Source of the DNA: Agrobacterium genomosp. 13 str. CFBP 6927
GTDB taxonomy: Bacteria > Pseudomonadota > Alphaproteobacteria > Rhizobiales > Rhizobiaceae
Direction: 5' to 3'
NCBI GenBank assembly: GCA_900012615.1
Contig: LT009756.1
Coordinates: 2,702,325 to 2,766,324, forward strand
Length of the DNA: 64,000 bases
The position numbers were made by a program, and so were the translations under genes. The first letter of the stretch is position 1. Every line of letters begins with the position of its first letter. A model generated the notes under the pieces. That model saw only the letters and a program-made list of their open reading frames with translations. It was not told the origin of the DNA and did not search any database. Below are positions 28,242 to 37,383 of this stretch, piece by piece.

Positions 28242-29255
28242 TCAATTCATGCTCATGGCGGCAAGCCATTCATCGATCCAGGCCTTGCGGTTTTTTGCCA
28301 CCTCTTCCGGATCCATCAGGAAAGTCTTCTGCGGCACGACGAGCTTTGAAAAAGCCTCGGGCAAAGGCTTGGATGTTGCCGCGACCGGCATCATCCAGTT
28401 GTTTTCCGGAACCGCATCCTGAAAACCTGATGTCAGCGTGAAAGCGAGGAACTGTTTCGCCAGTTCTTTATGCGGCGCGTTTTTGAGAAGGCCGGAAACC
28501 TCGATCTGGATGTAATGCCCTTCGGAGAAAGCGGCCGCCTGGTAACGGTCGGTCTTTTCCGAGACCATGTGATAGGCGGGCGACGTGGTATAGGAAAGCA
28601 CCATCGGCACCTCACCCTTGGTGAAAAGACCGTAGGATTCCGACCAGCCCGGCGTGACGGTAAGAATACGCTTCCGGAGCTTCGCCCAGGCTTCCGGAGC
28701 CTTGTCACCATAAACCGACTTCACCCAGAGCAGCAGGCCAAGCCCCGGCGTGGAAGTGCGCGGATCCTGAATGGCGATCTTCTGCGAGGGATCGCCTTCC
28801 ACCAGCTCCTTCAGGCTCGTCGGCGGGCTTTTCACCGTCTGCGTGTCATAGATAACGGCGAAATGACCGTAGTCATAAGGAACGAAAACATCGTCCGTGT
28901 AGCCGCCCGGCACCTTGGCCGCCGATGCATCGATGCCGCTGACATCGAAGAGACCGGTCTGTTTCGCTTCCGCGACAAGATTGGTGTCGAGACCAACGAC
29001 GACGTCGGCCTTGGACCCCGCCCCTTCAAGCTTCAGACGATTGAGCAGCGCCACGCCATCCGCCACACCGACGAAGTTGACCGTGCAATTGCAAACCTTC
29101 TCAAAGGCCTCCTTCACCCTGGGACCGGGACCCCATTCGGAAACGAAGCTCTCATAGGTATAGACGGTCAGTTCCTGCCTATCCTGCGCGACGGCAAGAC
29201 CGGGCAGAAACAGCGACGCGGCAACAAGGGAATTCAGGAAAAGACGACGGCGCAC
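28242..29255 (-). CDS. thiB: Thiamine ABC transporter periplasmic binding protein ThiB
   Basis: A 337-residue solute-binding protein for thiamine and TPP. The N-terminal signal peptide ([22 protein letters not shown]) is cleaved before [14 protein letters not shown], which matches ThiB. The start is GTG at 29255 with GAGGAGG about six bases upstream; the longer frame to 29372 reads through the riboswitch and is rejected. First gene of thiBPQ. Confidence 0.95.
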   Translation of the reverse strand: MRRRLFLNSLVAASLFLPGLAVAQDRQELTVYTYESFVSEWGPGPRVKEAFEKVCNCTVNFVGVADGVALLNRLKLEGAGSKADVVVGLDTNLVAEAKQTGLFDVSGIDASAAKVPGGYTDDVFVPYDYGHFAVIYDTQTVKSPPTSLKELVEGDPSQKIAIQDPRTSTPGLGLLLWVKSVYGDKAPEAWAKLRKRILTVTPGWSESYGLFTKGEVPMVLSYTTSPAYHMVSEKTDRYQAAAFSEGHYIQIEVSGLLKNAPHKELAKQFLAFTLTSGFQDAVPENNWMMPVAATSKPLPEAFSKLVVPQKTFLMDPEEVAKNRKAWIDEWLAAMSMN

Positions 29256-29307
29256 GGGTACCTCCTCAAAACAAAAAGGGAAATAGCCGCTTGCCTTGAA
29301 GCCGTCT

Positions 29308-29396
29308 AATCCCTCCGCCGGTATGAACCGGATCAGGTTCTTCGGGTTGGCAAGCCTCTCAGCCTTTTGCACGCTAGCACAAAAGACACCCCGTTA
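29308..29396 (-). promoter_or_regulatory. TPP (THI-box) riboswitch controlling thiBPQ
   Basis: Read on the minus strand, it has the conserved TPP aptamer elements in order: GGGGTG near the 5' end, GGCTGAGA, AACCCG, GAACCTGATC, and the closing ACCGGCGGAGGGA. It starts about 140 bases before the thiB start codon. Binding of thiamine pyrophosphate should reduce expression of the importer. The 3' expression platform was not resolved; the AGGAGG of thiB lies about 45 bases downstream, so translational control is plausible. Confidence 0.95.
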
Positions 29397-29448
29397 GATC
29401 ATGATGATGATGTAGTCCCGCAGTCGTTGATTGGCAAGATGGCCGAGA

Positions 29449-29841
29449 TCAGCCCTGCGCCGTCATATGGACCAGTTCCCAGACGTGACCGTCGGGATCC
29501 TGAAAGCTGCCAGCATACATGAAGCCATGGTCCTGAACGGGTTTCCAGCCGCTTCCGCCGGAAGCAAGCGCCGTTTCGATCATCCGGTCGATTTCTTCGC
29601 GGCTTCCCGCCGTAAGGCAGGTCAGCACCTCTGTGCTGCGCGTCGCATCGGCTATATCGCCATTGATGAAATCGCGGAAACGCTCTTCCTGAAGCAGCAT
29701 CACGAAGATGTTCTCCTCAACGATCATGCAGAGCGTGCGGTCATCCGAATATTCCGGATTAAAGCTGAAACCCAGAGCCGTAAAAAAGCTTCTCGATGTC
29801 TCGATATTCTTGACCGGCAGATTGACGAAGATCATGCGCAT
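29449..29841 (-). CDS. VOC-superfamily (glyoxalase/bleomycin resistance-like) protein
   Basis: A 130-residue protein of the vicinal oxygen chelate fold, with two beta-alpha-beta-beta-beta units: MIFVNLPVKNIETSRSFF at the start and YAGSFQDPDGHVWELVHM at the end. The PDGHVWELVHM metal strand is typical. ATG at 29841 with AGGAG upstream is chosen; the 24 extra residues of the longest frame are unsupported. Function unknown; it lies just before the thiamine riboswitch but probably has its own transcript. Confidence 0.88.
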   Translation of the reverse strand: MRMIFVNLPVKNIETSRSFFTALGFSFNPEYSDDRTLCMIVEENIFVMLLQEERFRDFINGDIADATRSTEVLTCLTAGSREEIDRMIETALASGGSGWKPVQDHGFMYAGSFQDPDGHVWELVHMTAQG

Positions 29842-29933
29842 TTTCTGAACTCCTCCGAACCGGAACAGGAAACGGCAATTCCGCCTTCCTGTCAAAGGCG
29901 GATGAGATATCAATCAAGAAATCGCAACCGCCA

Positions 29934-31760
29934 TCAGCCTTCGATTTCCTCGCGCAGCATCTCCAGCTCCAGCCATTCCTCTTCCATGGCTTCAAGCTTT
30001 TCGCGCAGCTTTGTCATTTCCTGCGCCAGCGTGTTGAAGGCGGCCGGGTCCTTGGCAAAGAGATTGGGGTCAGCCATGCGCTGCTCGCGTTTTGCAATTT
30101 CGCTCTGCGCCTTTTCCATCTCCTTGGGAAGGTTTTCGAGCGCGAATTTCTGCTTGAAGGAAAGCTTGGCCTTGGCCTTTGAAGGGTCCTGCAATGCGGA
30201 GGCGGAAGGTGCGGCCTTCGCCTTTTCCTGCTTCTCCGCCTTGCGTTTTTCTTCCGCCGCACCCTTGCGCTGCGCCATCATGTCCGAATAGCCGCCAGCA
30301 TATTCGATCCAGCGTCCGTCCGGCTGATCCGGATTGGCGGGCGCGATGGTGGAAGTGACGGTACGGTCGAGAAAATCGCGGTCGTGGCTGACGAGGATGA
30401 CGGTGCCCGAAAAGCCCGCGACGATTTCCTGCAACAGATCGAGCGTTTCGATATCGAGATCGTTGGTCGGCTCGTCCAGGATCAGGAGGTTGGTCGGCCT
30501 TGCCAGAATACGCGCCAGAATAAGACGGGCGCGCTCGCCGCCGGAAAGATTTCGGATCGGCGTTCGGGCCTGTTCCGGCTGGAACAGGAAGTCTTTCATG
30601 TAGCCCGTCACATGCTTCAATTCGCCATTGACCAGCAGATTATCGCCGCGTCCATCGGTGAGGTAATGCGCGAGCGTATCGTTTGGATTGAGATCCTCGC
30701 GCTTCTGGTCAAGCGTCGCAATCTCCAGATTGGTGCCGAGCTTCACCGTGCCGCTATCGGGCTCAAGCTGACCGGTCAGCATCTTCAGAAGTGTTGTCTT
30801 GCCCGCGCCGTTCGGACCGACAAGACCGATGCAATCGCCGCGATGGACGCGCAGTGAAAACGGCGCGATGATCACGCGCTCGCCGTAAGACTTGGTGATG
30901 GCTTCGGCCTCGATGACCAGCTTGCCAGATTCCCGCACGTCCGAGGCCGTCGCCTGCACCGCGCCCTGCGGTCCCTTGTGGCCGCGATATTCCGCGCGCA
31001 TGGCCTGAAGCTCACCTACGCGGCGCATGTTGCGCTTGCGCCGCGCGGTCACACCATAACGCATCCAGTGTTCTTCACGCTCTATGGCCTTGCCGAGCTT
31101 GTGCTGCTCCAGTTCTTCCTCTTCCAGCACCTTGTCGCGCCATTCCTCGAAATGGGCAAAACCGCGGTTGAGACGACGGGACTGGCCGCGATCGAGCCAC
31201 ACAGTGGAGGTCGACACTTTCTCGAGAAAACGCCGGTCATGCGAAATCAGCACCAGCGCGCTGCGCGTCTGCTGCAACTCGCTTTCAAGCCATTCAATCG
31301 TGGGCAGATCCAGATGGTTGGTCGGCTCGTCCAGCATCAGAATATCGGGCTCGGGCGCCATGACACGGGCAAGGGCCGCGCGCCGCGCTTCGCCACCGGA
31401 AAGACTTTCCGGATGTTCCTGTCCCGTCAGGCCGAGATGCTCGAGCAGGTAGGTAACGCGATAGGGATCATCACCCGGCCCCAGCCCCGCTTCGGCATAG
31501 GCCTGAACGGTATCGTAACCGGCAAAATCCGGCGCCTGCTCCAGATAGCGGATGGTGGCAGCGGGATGACGGAAAACCTCGCCCGACTGCGCCTCGACCA
31601 GACCGGCGGCGATCTTCATCAGGGTTGACTTGCCCGAACCATTTCGCCCGACAAGGCAGATGCGATCGCCCGGTTCCACCTGGAGATTGGCACCATCGAG
31701 CAGCGGGGTCACGCCGAAGGTCAGCTTGATGTCATCGAGTTTCAAAATAGGGGGTGCCAA
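29934..31760 (-). CDS. ABC-F family ATPase (Uup-like)
   Basis: A 608-residue soluble protein with two ABC domains and no membrane region. Walker A motifs are GRNGSGKST and GPNGAGKTT, signatures LSGGEARR and LSGGERAR. A charged linker (about 235-280) and a C-terminal coiled coil (about 510-605, rich in Lys/Glu/Ala) are present, as in Uup. Such proteins act on ribosomes or on DNA transposition precision. The start is TTG at 31760, four bases after the thiamine pyrophosphokinase stop, with GGAG in the 3' end of that gene. Confidence 0.92.
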   Translation of the reverse strand: MAPPILKLDDIKLTFGVTPLLDGANLQVEPGDRICLVGRNGSGKSTLMKIAAGLVEAQSGEVFRHPAATIRYLEQAPDFAGYDTVQAYAEAGLGPGDDPYRVTYLLEHLGLTGQEHPESLSGGEARRAALARVMAPEPDILMLDEPTNHLDLPTIEWLESELQQTRSALVLISHDRRFLEKVSTSTVWLDRGQSRRLNRGFAHFEEWRDKVLEEEELEQHKLGKAIEREEHWMRYGVTARRKRNMRRVGELQAMRAEYRGHKGPQGAVQATASDVRESGKLVIEAEAITKSYGERVIIAPFSLRVHRGDCIGLVGPNGAGKTTLLKMLTGQLEPDSGTVKLGTNLEIATLDQKREDLNPNDTLAHYLTDGRGDNLLVNGELKHVTGYMKDFLFQPEQARTPIRNLSGGERARLILARILARPTNLLILDEPTNDLDIETLDLLQEIVAGFSGTVILVSHDRDFLDRTVTSTIAPANPDQPDGRWIEYAGGYSDMMAQRKGAAEEKRKAEKQEKAKAAPSASALQDPSKAKAKLSFKQKFALENLPKEMEKAQSEIAKREQRMADPNLFAKDPAAFNTLAQEMTKLREKLEAMEEEWLELEMLREEIEG

Positions 31761-31764
31761 GGCG

Positions 31765-32418
31765 TCAGGCTCCGGTCAGATCATAAGGGCGGGCGAGCAC
31801 GATGGCTTTGCCGCTTTTCAGCGAGAAATGCACGAGCCCGCCATTCGCGACATTGGAAATAGTGCGGGAAGAGCCGAAAGCAAGCGCGAAATCCTTGAGC
31901 GGATAACGCACATTGCGGATATCAAGCCCCGCAAGGGCAGTGAGCCCGGCAACCGAAAACAGAGAAGCGGACGGTAGATCGATATTCAGTGACCCGGCAA
32001 GCAGCGGCCGGGCCTCCTCTTCACCGGAGGTCAGCGTGACCTCGATACCCCGTTCGGCAAGCGCCACAGCGTAAAGAAGGTGCTGCAGCGCATGGTCACT
32101 TCTCGCGCCCCCAAGCGCACCGACAAGCACCAGCGAACCCGCGCCACGGGCAAGACCCTCCGAAACCGCAATCTCACCATCGGTCACAGCCTTTGCGGCA
32201 GGGTAAGGTTGCCGCTCCACATCGGGCCAGGCGTCCAGCAGCTCCTTGCTGGCGGAATCGAAATCTCCCACCCAAAGCTCTGGCGTGAGCCCAAGCGGCG
32301 CGGCATGGCGCATGCCGCCATCGGCCGCAATCACACGGCTGCCCGCAACCGCCAGCTTCAGGCGGTCGGTAACCGTGACATCGCCGCCAAGCAAAATGGT
32401 GAAGCGTTCTTTATCCAT
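31765..32418 (-). CDS. Thiamine pyrophosphokinase
   Basis: Makes thiamine pyrophosphate from thiamine and ATP (ThiN/TPK family). The 217-residue product has the N-terminal GGDVTVTDRLK strand, the DGGMRHAAPLGLTPELWVGDFDS catalytic region (split here by GDFDS near residue 52) and a TDGEIAV motif where metal-binding acids are expected. It lies in front of the ABC-F gene and about 2.5 kb upstream of the thiamine importer unit, which supports a thiamine role. Confidence 0.92.
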   Translation of the reverse strand: MDKERFTILLGGDVTVTDRLKLAVAGSRVIAADGGMRHAAPLGLTPELWVGDFDSASKELLDAWPDVERQPYPAAKAVTDGEIAVSEGLARGAGSLVLVGALGGARSDHALQHLLYAVALAERGIEVTLTSGEEEARPLLAGSLNIDLPSASLFSVAGLTALAGLDIRNVRYPLKDFALAFGSSRTISNVANGGLVHFSLKSGKAIVLARPYDLTGA

Positions 32419-32516
32419 GCCCTGCCTTACCGCACCTCGGCCAAAAATGGAAAGCCGAAACCCGATGAAAACCGCCGATATTGATTTTCGTCGGCTTCGG
32501 GATTATGAAACGCCTC

Positions 32517-32572
32517 AGTGGTGATTTGCCGACCGGCTTGCAGCCACTTTAAAGAAGTCGCTAAAGGGTCGA
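32517..32572 (+). promoter_or_regulatory. SAM-II riboswitch upstream of metA
   Basis: The conserved SAM-II pseudoknot is present: CAGTGGTGATTTGCCGACC, then GGCTTGCAGCCAC, then TTTAAAGAAGTCGCTAAAGG. The GTGGT...GCCAC strands form the first stem, and the AAAG/GCTAAAGG 3' strand pairs back into the loop. It ends about 95 bases before the metA start. S-adenosylmethionine binding lowers metA expression. The class is known from alphaproteobacterial methionine genes. Confidence 0.95.
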
Positions 32573-32666
32573 GGAAAAAGGCAATTTCCTGGGACCGGCT
32601 GCGATTTCGCTGCCGGTTTTTTTGTTTTCGCAGCGTTCTTTACGTCATCCGAAAAGAGAGTTCGAC

Positions 32667-33593
32667 ATGCCGATCAAGATTCCCGATACGCTTCCCGCCT
32701 TCGACACCCTCGTTCATGAGGGCGTGCGGGTCATGACTGAAACGGCGGCCATCCGGCAGGATATCCGCCCGCTCCAGATCGGGCTCCTCAATCTCATGCC
32801 GAACAAGATCAAGACGGAAGTACAGATGGCGCGCCTCGTCGGTGCATCGCCTCTGCAGGTGGAGTTTTCGCTGATCCGCATCGGCGGCCATCGCGCCAAG
32901 AACACGCCGGAAGAGCACCTTCTGTCCTTCTACGAGACCTGGGAGGAAGTGCGCCACCGCAAGTTCGACGGCTTCATCATCACCGGCGCGCCCATCGAAA
33001 TGCTGGACTATGAAGACGTGACCTACTGGAACGAGATGCAAAAAATTTTCGAGTGGACACAAACCAATGTCCATTCGACGCTGAATGTCTGCTGGGGCGC
33101 GATGGCCGCCATCTACCATTTCCATGGCGTGCCGAAATACGAGCTGAAGGAAAAGGCTTTCGGGGTCTATCGCCACCGCAATCTTTGCCCCTCCTCCATC
33201 TATCTGAACGGTTTCTCGGACGATTTTCAGGTACCGGTCTCGCGCTGGACGGAAGTACGCCGCGCCGACATCGAAAAACACCCCGACCTCGAAATCCTGA
33301 TGGAGTCAGAGGAAATGGGCGTTTGTCTGGTGCATGAGAAAGAGGGCAACCGGCTTTATATGTTCAACCACGTCGAATATGATTCGACCTCGCTTTCGGA
33401 TGAATATTTCCGCGATGTGAACGCCGGCGTTCCAATCAAGCTGCCGCATGATTATTTTCCGCACAATGATCCGGAGCTTGCCCCGCTCAACCGCTGGCGC
33501 AGCCATGCCCATCTGTTTTTCGGCAACTGGATCAACGAGATATACCAGACGACCCCTTACGATCTCGGGGCCATAGGCGAACTGGCCGCCTGA
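32667..33593 (+). CDS. metA: Homoserine O-acyltransferase MetA, predicted acetyl-CoA specific
   Basis: Activates homoserine at the first step of methionine synthesis. The 308-residue protein has the catalytic Cys in NVCWGAMAA and the His in MFNHVEYD. Residue 111 (in TGAPIEML) is Glu, the residue associated with acetyl-CoA use in the MetA family, where Gly favours succinyl-CoA; so it is called an acetyltransferase. ATG at 32667 matches the family start [11 protein letters not shown]. It is controlled by the SAM-II riboswitch just upstream. The specificity call is inference from one residue. Confidence 0.96.
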   Translation: MPIKIPDTLPAFDTLVHEGVRVMTETAAIRQDIRPLQIGLLNLMPNKIKTEVQMARLVGASPLQVEFSLIRIGGHRAKNTPEEHLLSFYETWEEVRHRKFDGFIITGAPIEMLDYEDVTYWNEMQKIFEWTQTNVHSTLNVCWGAMAAIYHFHGVPKYELKEKAFGVYRHRNLCPSSIYLNGFSDDFQVPVSRWTEVRRADIEKHPDLEILMESEEMGVCLVHEKEGNRLYMFNHVEYDSTSLSDEYFRDVNAGVPIKLPHDYFPHNDPELAPLNRWRSHAHLFFGNWINEIYQTTPYDLGAIGELAA

Positions 33594-33606
33594 ATTACGG
33601 GATTGC

Positions 33607-33644
33607 GAATTGCCGGAAAATGACGCAACGTCCGCCGGCAATTC
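33607..33644. repeat. Perfect inverted repeat between metA and galM
   Basis: GAATTGCCGG (33607-33616) and CCGGCAATTC (33635-33644) are perfect 10-base arms around an 18-base loop. No T run follows, so it is not a classic terminator. It sits 13 bases after the metA stop and 23 bases before the galM start, and could mark processing of a joint transcript or partial termination. Confidence 0.6.
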
Positions 33645-33667
33645 ACGGCAATCGGGAGAATGACGCA

Positions 33668-34687
33668 ATGAGCGAAGCGGCGGCACGGGAGAATTTCGGT
33701 TTCACGGCGACCGGCGAAAAGGTCGAACGCGTCACCATCTCGAAGGGCGGATTGACGGCCAAGGTCATCACCTGGGGTGCGGTCATTCAGGATCTACGCC
33801 TTGAGGGTCACCAGCCGCCACTCGTTCTCGGCTTCGATAAATTCGAGGATTACAAATACTCCTCCTATTTCGGCGCCACCCCCGGCCGTAATGCCAACCG
33901 TATCGATGACGGCAGGTTCTCGATCGACGGACACGAATACCAGCTGGAACTGAACGAAAAAGGCGTGACACACCTGCATGGCGGCAGCGACGGCATGGGC
34001 AAACGCAACTGGATGCTGATGGAACATGGCGAAAGCCATGCGGTTCTGCAGACCATCGATCCCGATGGCCGGGCCGGTTATCCCGGCAATTGCACGGTTA
34101 CCGCCACCTATACGATCCGCGACGGCGGCGTGCTTTCAGTCGTCTATGAAACGGTGACCGACAAGCCGACCATCGCCAATGTCTGCCAGCACTCCTATTT
34201 CAATCTCGACGGTGCGGATACCGCACTTGGGCATGAGATCAGCATCGCCGCGGACTTTTACCTGCCGACCGACGACAGACAGATACCGACCGGCGAAATC
34301 CGCTCCGTCGAAGGCACCGTCTTTGACCTGCGCCACCCGACGCCGATGCGGCGCAAGGAGGATGGCGAACAGGTTCTCTACGACCATAATTTCTGCCTTT
34401 CGCCCGAGCGCCGCGCCAAGCGCAAGGTCGCCCGCGCCTATTCGCCCGCCTCCGATATCGCTCTGGAGGTTCACACCACCGAACCCGGCGTACAGCTCTA
34501 TTCGGCCTTCAAGCTGAATGTCCCCGTTCCGGGTCTCGATGGCCGCCACTACGGCCCCTTTGCTGGCTTTTGCCTGGAAACGCAGATATGGCCTGATGCC
34601 GTCAATCACCCTGATTTTCCGCATGCGATCCTGCGCCCCGGCGAGACACTGCGTCAGGAAACCGATTATATTTTCAAGAAGGGTTGA
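33668..34687 (+). CDS. galM: Aldose 1-epimerase
   Basis: Mutarotase for alpha/beta hexoses. The 339-residue product has the family motifs GATPGRNANRI, THLHGG, the catalytic His in VCQHSYFNLDG and the Glu in GFCLETQIWPDAVN near the end. ATG at 33668 has GGGAG nine bases upstream. It follows metA closely but its sugar role is unrelated. Confidence 0.95.
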   Translation: MSEAAARENFGFTATGEKVERVTISKGGLTAKVITWGAVIQDLRLEGHQPPLVLGFDKFEDYKYSSYFGATPGRNANRIDDGRFSIDGHEYQLELNEKGVTHLHGGSDGMGKRNWMLMEHGESHAVLQTIDPDGRAGYPGNCTVTATYTIRDGGVLSVVYETVTDKPTIANVCQHSYFNLDGADTALGHEISIAADFYLPTDDRQIPTGEIRSVEGTVFDLRHPTPMRRKEDGEQVLYDHNFCLSPERRAKRKVARAYSPASDIALEVHTTEPGVQLYSAFKLNVPVPGLDGRHYGPFAGFCLETQIWPDAVNHPDFPHAILRPGETLRQETDYIFKKG

Positions 34688-34702
34688 GGCGACGGGCCAG
34701 TA

Positions 34703-35449
34703 TCAGTCCAGCACACAGCCGACATAGCTGCCTGAGGCGCGTGCGCGCCGCTCGATAAGGCCAGCGAGACGTTGCAGGCCACGCCCTGGCTTGCTGGCAA
34801 CACGATCAATGGGATTGGGCAGGGAAACGGCAAGCAGCGCCGCCTGACGCGAACTGAGTTTTGCGGCCGGCACCTTGAAATGATGCTGCGCGGCGGCCTC
34901 GATGCCGTAAATGCCGGGTCCCCATTCGGCAACGTTGAGATAAATCTCCATCATCCGTTTTTTGGACCAGACGAAATCGGCGGCAATCGCCAACGGCAAC
35001 TCCAACCCCTTGCGCAAAAACGAGCGGCCGTTCCATAAAAACAGGTTCTTGGCCGTCTGCATCGGAATGGTGCTGGCGCCACGGGTAGAGGCCCCGTCAA
35101 GCGCATTGCTGACGACGGATTGCATCTGGTTCCAGTCCACGCCGCCATGGGAACAGAATTGCCCGTCCTCGGACATCATCACGGATTGCACAAGGCGCGG
35201 GGAAATATCCTCGAGCGGCACCCAGCGCCGGTCATATCCCTGCAGGGTTACGAGATCGGCAAGCATCAGCGTCGAGACCGGCCGGAAGAACGGCAGCGCA
35301 TAGACCGGGATCAGCAGATAGGGCAGGATCAGCAATGCCAGCAAGGTCATGACGATACGCTTTGCCAACGTGCGAAAATCCACCTTCGGACTGCTCCGGT
35401 CTTCCGCCAGCACGGCGTAATCTGCGTCGCTTTCAGGCGTACTGCTCAA
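34703..35449 (-). CDS. mtgA: Monofunctional peptidoglycan transglycosylase
   Basis: Glycan strand polymerase of the GT51 family, 248 residues. One N-terminal membrane segment (about 30-55) anchors it. The catalytic [14 protein letters not shown] motif and [14 protein letters not shown] are present, and no transpeptidase domain follows. It is divergent from ispA and converges on galM with a 15-base gap. Confidence 0.95.
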   Translation of the reverse strand: MSSTPESDADYAVLAEDRSSPKVDFRTLAKRIVMTLLALLILPYLLIPVYALPFFRPVSTLMLADLVTLQGYDRRWVPLEDISPRLVQSVMMSEDGQFCSHGGVDWNQMQSVVSNALDGASTRGASTIPMQTAKNLFLWNGRSFLRKGLELPLAIAADFVWSKKRMMEIYLNVAEWGPGIYGIEAAAQHHFKVPAAKLSSRQAALLAVSLPNPIDRVASKPGRGLQRLAGLIERRARASGSYVGCVLD

Positions 35450-35585
35450 TATTCGTCAAAGCCCCGCACCAATCGAAGCCTTTCATATTCCATTGCCGCC
35501 TTCAAGGCGAGTCCGGTCAAACAGTTACGGCTCTGGAATCACGAAAAGGTTGCCTGGCCCCGCGCGGCATGCCAAAGAGCGCGGC

Positions 35586-36500
35586 ATGGACGCTCAGATG
35601 ACGAATTTCGAAACGAGGCTGCGCGATAACGCGGCAAAGACCGAAGCCTTGCTTGGCCGCCTTCTATCCGGTGAAGCGCGCGCGGATGAGATCACACGTC
35701 CGCAAAACCTGCTCGACGCCATGCGCCATGGCGTGCTGAACGGCGGCAAACGCCTGCGGCCCTTCCTCGTCATCGAAAGCGCTGCTCTACTGGGTGGAGA
35801 TGCCGATGCCGCCCTTTATGTCGGCGCAGCACTTGAGTGCCTGCATTGTTATTCGCTGGTACACGACGATCTGCCAGCCATGGACGACGACGATCTGCGC
35901 CGCGGCCAGCCGACAGTACATCGCAAATTCGACGAGGCGACCGCCATTCTCGCCGGCGACAGCCTGCTGACGCTCGCCTTCGATATCATCGCATCTGACG
36001 AAAATCCTCTCCCAGCGGATCGCAAGGCCGCACTCGTGCTGTCCCTTGCCCGCGCGGCGGGTATCGGCGGCATGGCGGGCGGGCAGGCGCTTGATCTCGC
36101 TGCGGAAAAGAAGGCTCCGGACGAAGCCGGTGTCGTTACATTGCAGGCTATGAAAACCGGTGCGCTGCTCCGTTTCGCCTGCGAGGCGGGCGCGATCATC
36201 GCCGGCAGCGATGGTTCCGAAAGGCAAAGACTGCGCCTCTTCGGTGAAAAGATCGGCCTTGCCTTCCAGCTTGCCGACGATCTCCTCGACCTGACGGCCG
36301 ATGCCGCCACCATGGGCAAGGCAACCGGCAAGGATGCTGCACGCGGCAAGGGAACGCTGGTCGCGTTGCGCGGTGAAGACTGGGCACGCGGCAAGCTTCA
36401 GGAACAGGTGGCGGAAGCCAGCCAACTCCTGGCACCCTATGGCGAAAAGGCCGCGATTCTCATCGCGGCCGCAAGGTTCATCGCCGAACGGAAAAGCTGA
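35586..36500 (+). CDS. ispA: Farnesyl diphosphate synthase (geranyltranstransferase)
   Basis: Condenses IPP with DMAPP/GPP to farnesyl diphosphate. The 304-residue product has the first Asp-rich motif DDLPAMDDDD at 94-103 and the second as LADDLLDLT, with GGKRLRPFLV upstream. The residues before the first motif (CYSLVH) fit a short-chain product. ATG at 35586 is used; an ATG four codons later (35598) is an alternative, and no strong ribosome binding site favours either. ispG lies about 2 kb downstream on the other strand. Confidence 0.94.
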   Translation: MDAQMTNFETRLRDNAAKTEALLGRLLSGEARADEITRPQNLLDAMRHGVLNGGKRLRPFLVIESAALLGGDADAALYVGAALECLHCYSLVHDDLPAMDDDDLRRGQPTVHRKFDEATAILAGDSLLTLAFDIIASDENPLPADRKAALVLSLARAAGIGGMAGGQALDLAAEKKAPDEAGVVTLQAMKTGALLRFACEAGAIIAGSDGSERQRLRLFGEKIGLAFQLADDLLDLTADAATMGKATGKDAARGKGTLVALRGEDWARGKLQEQVAEASQLLAPYGEKAAILIAAARFIAERKS

Positions 36501-36520
36501 CAAGGTTCTCGTAGCGTCTT

Positions 36521-36635
36521 CCGTCATGCCGGACTAGATCCGGCATCCAGCCACGGCGCGTCTGCGTCGTGACGGGAGTCTTTCGCGATCAAGGACTTGA
36601 TCGCGCTGGACCCCGGATCTAGTCCGGGGTGACGG
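36521..36635. repeat. Palindromic intergenic repeat element (RIME/RPE-like)
   Basis: Two 30-base ends, 36521-36550 and 36606-36635, are inverted copies with 26 of 30 bases identical. Each end is itself a palindrome around CTAG: ATGCCGGA/TCCGGCAT in one, CCCCGGA/TCCGGGG in the other. The centre holds a third inverted repeat, GCGATCAA/TTGATCGC (36585-36604). It lies between the convergent ispA and OmpA-type genes. Such elements occur in many copies in rhizobial genomes; the name is from resemblance only. Confidence 0.8.
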
Positions 36636-36654
36636 TAAGAAAGCTACGTGCGCT

Positions 36655-37317
36655 TTATCCCTTGAGCGGCGAAATCAGCACTTCGACGCGGCGGTTCTGA
36701 GCACGGCCATCCGGTGTCGCGTTCGAAGCGATCGGTTGCGACGGACCAAAGCCGAGCGTCGAAATACGGCGCTGGTCGAGACCGCGCGCACCGAGATAAT
36801 TGGCAACCGAGGCGGCACGACGTTCCGAGAGGCCCTGATTGTAGCCAGGGCTGCCGGTGGAATCGGTATGGCCGTTGATGTCGATCAGCGTGCGGTTGAA
36901 CTTGTTCAGCACGATGGCGACGGAATCGAGGGTCTGATAGAACGGCGGGATGACCTGATCCTGATCCGTCGCGAAGGTGATGTTCGACGGCATGTTGAGA
37001 ACGATGCTGTCACCGCGGCGGGTAACCGAAACGCCCGTACCCTGAAGCTGGGCGCGAAGCTCGGCCTCCTGACCATCCATGTAGTTGCCGATGGCACCAC
37101 CGGCGAGCGCACCGATGCCAGCACCGATGAGGGCTGCGTTGCGGCGACCGACCGGCGAACCGCCCACAGCCAGACCACCGAGAGCACCGACAACAGCGCC
37201 GATGCCGGCACCGCCCGCCGTGTTCGACATTTTCTGCTCACCCGTATAGGGATCGGTGGTGGTGCACGAGGAAAGATAGGTCGCGCAAAGGGCAACGATC
37301 GCAATTTTCTTGATCAT
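36655..37317 (-). CDS. OmpA-family outer membrane lipoprotein (YiaD-like)
   Basis: A 220-residue lipoprotein. The signal peptide ends in lipobox YLSSC with Cys18. Residues ~35-80 form a glycine-zipper domain (repeated GxGAxxGAL), and residues ~105-215 form an OmpA-C domain that binds peptidoglycan, with NGHTDSTGSPGYNQGLSERRA and the NRRVEV end. It should tie the outer membrane to the cell wall. Single gene with its own promoter region downstream of ispG's 3' end. Confidence 0.93.
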   Translation of the reverse strand: MIKKIAIVALCATYLSSCTTTDPYTGEQKMSNTAGGAGIGAVVGALGGLAVGGSPVGRRNAALIGAGIGALAGGAIGNYMDGQEAELRAQLQGTGVSVTRRGDSIVLNMPSNITFATDQDQVIPPFYQTLDSVAIVLNKFNRTLIDINGHTDSTGSPGYNQGLSERRAASVANYLGARGLDQRRISTLGFGPSQPIASNATPDGRAQNRRVEVLISPLKG

Positions 37318-37383
37318 GTAGTTTGATGCTCCGAGGGGTTCAGGAGGTATGACAGTGGAATTCCGGCCTTTTCACGGTACGCA

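Noticed and set aside
36521-36635. Insertion sequence or CRISPR array
   Set aside because: There is no transposase frame and only two inverted ends, not spaced direct repeats, so it is treated as a palindromic intergenic element.
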